From: Labia minor | Lineage: Eukaryota > Arthropoda > Insecta > Dermaptera > Spongiphoridae | Length of the DNA: 64,000 bases | NCBI GenBank assembly: GCA_963082975.1 | Contig: OY720347.1 | Location: forward strand, 29,653,398 to 29,717,397 | Reading direction: 5' to 3' | In this document: positions 61,159 to 64,000 of the stretch, in pieces | Layout of the letters: each line of letters begins with the position of its first letter | How positions within the stretch are numbered: position 1 is the stretch's first letter | The notes under the pieces: generated by a model | Told to the model about the DNA's origin: nothing | Seen by the model: the letters and a program-made list of their open reading frames with translations, nothing else | Database searches by the model: none | Translations under genes and position numbers: made by a program

Positions 61159-62501
61159 TTATTTAATAATGAATGAAGAGACTTGAATAAGGTAGTTATA
61201 CATCATTCTTGGTGTCATCACATCTGTTCCATCTGGTTTTTTAGCGTCCCATTTTTCATGGTTTGCCTTCATTATGATCAGAAGCTCATCATGCGAGTCG
61301 CGGAATCGTTTCCTTGGTGGATCAGACTTCTTACCACGAACATCACGACAGATTTCCAAAGAGATAAGGTTATGCGCAATATGGATTTGCTTAATCAGGT
61401 CCCATACTGATGTCTTGTAACCTCCTAAGCGTGAACGAAGAGCACTGTTGTAACCTTCCAATCAGGGCCGTCTTAAGGAATTCGGCGCCCATGGGCTACT
61501 AAAAATAATGCGCCTTTCTTCCTAAGAAAATACACAGAATGGCAAATTGGAGTCGGAAAAGTTATACAAAACGTGGTGTAGTACAAGAAAAAAACTATTT
61601 AAAAACTATTTATTACTTTTATAATAAACTGTTATCTTTATTGTAACTTTTCTTTAAAGTCACTTATTTAAAAGATGGGTATTTAAAAGATGGTTTACCC
61701 AGATTTGAGGGGATTATCTCAATAATGACAGTTCCGATCAGTTTTTAGTCTAATCCTTAGAACTATTAACTTGATCGGAACTATTATATGATTGGTGGTC
61801 TTATATTAACTCCAGTGCGACTGAAACAAAAGTACGATCGGTAGGGTGTTACTCCTATTTCGCGTTGCCCTTCTCTATCTATCGTTTTTCAGCACATTTG
61901 AAAGAAATAAAAATCAGTTTAATATTTTAAGAAGTGTTTTAATTTAAAAATAAGTAAAAACTAATAAAATGAAAAATAAGTTTTTACTATATCGCAAATA
62001 AAAAATTGCCGCCTAAAAGGCTTGCGCCCTGGGGCTATAGCCCATTTAGCCCTGTGGTTAGGGCGGTACTGCTTCCAATGAATTGTTTGTTCGAGGCAAA
62101 CCCATCAAAGTGGCATCGTAGATGTTCCAATGTTCCAATGTCGAATTCGGGGTCATAAAAGCCAGCCAAAAATTGTTCACCTAGCCAAGTGCGCTCGAAG
62201 TAAGAAAAAAGATCACGAAGTTTTACCCTGTTGGTCGTAAAGCTAATGCTTGGGAGGCTACAATGACTTTTGATGGTGGTACCAAAACCAAAGCTGCAAG
62301 AGTTCGTAAATGAGTGGAGTTGTCAAGATTATCTATATCATTATAGAGCTTCAAAACTTCTGGCATTGACTTGATGTTTCTATAAATGCATTGAGCAAAA
62401 TGAAAAAGACAACCTCTGATGATAGTAAATTTCATAAATTGCGTTATATATTCCCTGGTGAAATATACGGTGCAAATGGTGTATTTTGTATTTGGAATCA
62501 T
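61159..62501 (-). pseudogene. MULE-type transposase, broken by a hAT insertion
   Basis: On the minus strand the upstream piece (62501 down to 62223) carries GCLFHFAQCIYRNI and a Leu-rich helix region, typical of the end of the MULE transposase domain, where a Cys/Phe-His-Phe-x-Q motif precedes a conserved Tyr/Arg. After a frameshift it reads YFERTWLGEQFLAGF. The downstream piece (61461 to 61159) reads EGYNSALRSRL and VWDLIKQIHIAHN. Across the hAT element, with one copy of its duplication removed, the frame reads PRTNNSLEGYNSAL; the Arg-Thr-Asn-Asn then Glu-Gly motif is diagnostic of this family. The N-terminal zinc-finger region and first catalytic residues were not recognised. Not functional. 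Confidence 0.85.
61463..62071. mobile_element. hAT-type element inside the MULE transposase gene
   Basis: The ends CAGGGCCGTCTTAAGG and, inverted, CAGTACCGCCCTAACC are flanked by a perfect 8-bp duplication CTTCCAAT (61455-61462 and 62072-62079). Subterminal GGGCTA/TAGCCC blocks are inverted near both ends. It is 609 bp with no transposase recognised. Confidence 0.88.
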
Positions 62502-63618
62502 TAATCTATTAAAACGTATGCTAATAAACGAAATTTGAGTAAATTCCCTTTATTTAACATACGAATTTGACACCCCTATTTTTGGAAAAATTACGTGTGT
62601 GGCCCCTATGTATTTTTTGACCTATTTTTCCCTTCTTTCGGTCCAGGCCTGTTTACCTCCTTGGGAGGTCTTGTCTCAGGCAACTGGGTGTCATGCTCAC
62701 CTTGTGATTTAATTTTCTTAATCACAATTAAAATTAATACAAAAATGAAAAAATTTGTTTTTAGTAATTTTTTCTTTTAGGGATTTTTTCAGTCAATGAT
62801 ATTTTTATTTATGGATTTTCGGTCTTAGGGATTTTTCTTTTTAGGGATTTTTACCCGTTTCCACACATTTTGAAAAAAATAGTCTTCGCTTCATAATTTT
62901 TATGAAATTAGCAATTATTGTATTCTTAATAAAAAATATTTAGAATTTAAGTAATATTTTTATTTATTTTATATTTAAATAATAGTCAAATTGGAAAATT
63001 TCACAATCATCTAGTAATTTTATATTAAGTCTTTTGTTTTTCATGATTTAGGAGAAATAATAAAATAATTTTTTTATTTCTTATATTAAATTCTGCACGA
63101 AAAAATAAGCAATTTTTACTTTTGTTAAAATTTTTTTAAAATAAAATAAACTTGCTTATTATACACTAAGTTATGGTTTAAGAATTTCTTTTTTTCAAAT
63201 AAAAAGAAGGAAGAAAGATTATATTTTTTCTTTTCTATTTGTAATATAGTACATAATATACAGCAATTTTAATATTTTTTTCTCTCCTGGGGGGGGGGGG
63301 GGGTTATAACCCCAAAACCCCCCCTGGTTGCGCCATTGGGAGAAATAATAAAATAATTTTTTATTTCTTATATTTAATTCTGTACGAAAAAATAAGCAAT
63401 TTTTATTTTTGTTAAAATTTTTTTAAAATAAAATAAACTTACTTATTAAACACTAAGTTATACTGTAAGAATTTTTCTTTTCTTTTCTATTTGTAATATA
63501 GTACATAATATAAAGCAAGTTATATTTTTTTCTCTCCTGGGGGGGGTTTTAACCCCCAAAACCCCCCCTGGTTGCGCCACTGCATGATCGCAATACTATT
63601 TCTGGCGAGGTAGTAAAA

Positions 63619-64000
63619 ATGGATACAGTCAGGAAAGAATAATTAGACAAATTATTTTCTTTTGATCCTTAAAGACCAAAAGTATTATTAAAATATATAC
63701 CATAAATGTTATTGAAAGTGAAATATTTTTTTCAAATTATATACTATATAATCTACATCACCCATAACAACAACATGTACTGTACTGTTCAAAATAGAAA
63801 AAGAAAACTTTTTGATTTCAAGTCAATTTAAACAAAATATAAATAAAAAACAAATTAGATTTAGTTATGATAAAAAGAAAGTACTATTTAATATTGTATT
63901 ACTTTTTTTATCTGCCCTATGTTGTTTATTAAACCATACTTTATATTGTGATGTTCCAAAGGCTTTTAAAGAAACCATTCGTATATTATTTTATGAATTC
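63619..64000. other. AT-rich end of window, no gene seen
   Basis: No open frame or repeat was recognised. Confidence 0.5.

Larger units (their letters stand above)
60253..63582 (-). mobile_element. MULE-like DNA transposon, degenerate, 3.3 kb
   Basis: Inverted ends CAGTGGCGCAACCAGG are flanked by a perfect 8-bp duplication CATGATCG. It encodes a broken MULE-type transposase on the minus strand. A terminal segment of about 245-290 bp is tandemly repeated at the right end (63051-63338 and 63339-63582), so the right terminus occurs twice. Runs of C (about 60322-60338) and G (about 63289-63303) lie next to the ends. A hAT element is nested at 61463-62071. MULEs usually make 8-10 bp duplications, which fits. 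Confidence 0.8.
59698..63618 (-). mobile_element. Family C Helentron-like element split by a MULE-like transposon
   Basis: The left part (59698-60252) begins with the stem-loop region CTGGAGTGTCTCCACTCGAC and runs through CACACACTCACAG to GGAAATTTTCATGATCG. The right part (63583-63618) resumes with CATGATCGCAATACTATTTC and ends GGCGAGGTAGTAAAAA. The duplicated CATGATCG is the target duplication of the inserted element. Confidence 0.7.

Noticed and set aside
13995-64000. First Ig domain and signal peptide of the Beat gene
   Set aside because: I looked on the minus strand for a GC-rich exon with a paired-cysteine Ig pattern ending in phase 1 and found none that I could support. It may lie outside the window.

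Overview
This window is AT-rich eukaryotic DNA (roughly three quarters A+T by eye) with interrupted genes, canonical GT/AG splice sites and dense repeats. It shows no operons, ribosome binding sites, rRNA or CRISPR. Mariner, hAT, MULE, Helitron and non-LTR elements together with a beaten-path (Beat) family immunoglobulin gene point to an arthropod, most likely an insect. I cannot name the species.

The only host gene I can support is on the minus strand. Three exons can be chained: 13861-13994 (first half of the second Ig domain), 11471-11714 (second half) and 1511-1686 (C-terminal tail with a hydrophobic segment and stop). Splice phases agree at both junctions (0, then 1). The signal peptide, first Ig domain and promoter were not found and should lie at higher coordinates, inside a long intron here or beyond the window. 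If so, most of 14-64 kb is 5' intron or upstream DNA of this gene. Several islands in it (26.3-27.07, 28.06-28.37, 31.1-31.6, 32.13-32.5, 39.6-39.8, 40.1-40.76 kb) have clearly higher base complexity and GC but no convincing coding frame. They are candidate conserved regulatory elements.

The rest is mainly a layered transposon record. A 5'-truncated LINE with a 15-bp target duplication lies at 4917-5971. Mariner-type remnants lie at 16404-16982 (foldback), 19800-20318, 23019-23844, 28797-29256 and 33492-34398, all bounded by TA. hAT-type elements with 8-bp duplications lie at 19298-19469, 42030-42446, 50791-52172, 52871-53145 and 61463-62071. A 3.3-kb MULE-like element lies at 60253-63582. 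Three Helitrons with a 3' hairpin and CTAG end lie at 36361-37806, 43031-44520 and 44734-46447, all carrying LINE-derived sequence. Three families of Helentron-like non-autonomous elements (called A, B and C here) have central tetranucleotide microsatellites and a 3' hairpin.

Many insertions are nested, so their relative order can be read: hAT inside MULE inside family C; Helitron inside family C; a short TIR element inside a LINE fragment inside a Helitron; family A sequence inside family B inside a hAT element. I found no evidence of a new multi-gene system. The most unusual observations are the repeated B[A] composite, the Helitron family with LINE cargo, paired CRE-like sites spread by family A, and an internal core shared by short elements with different termini.
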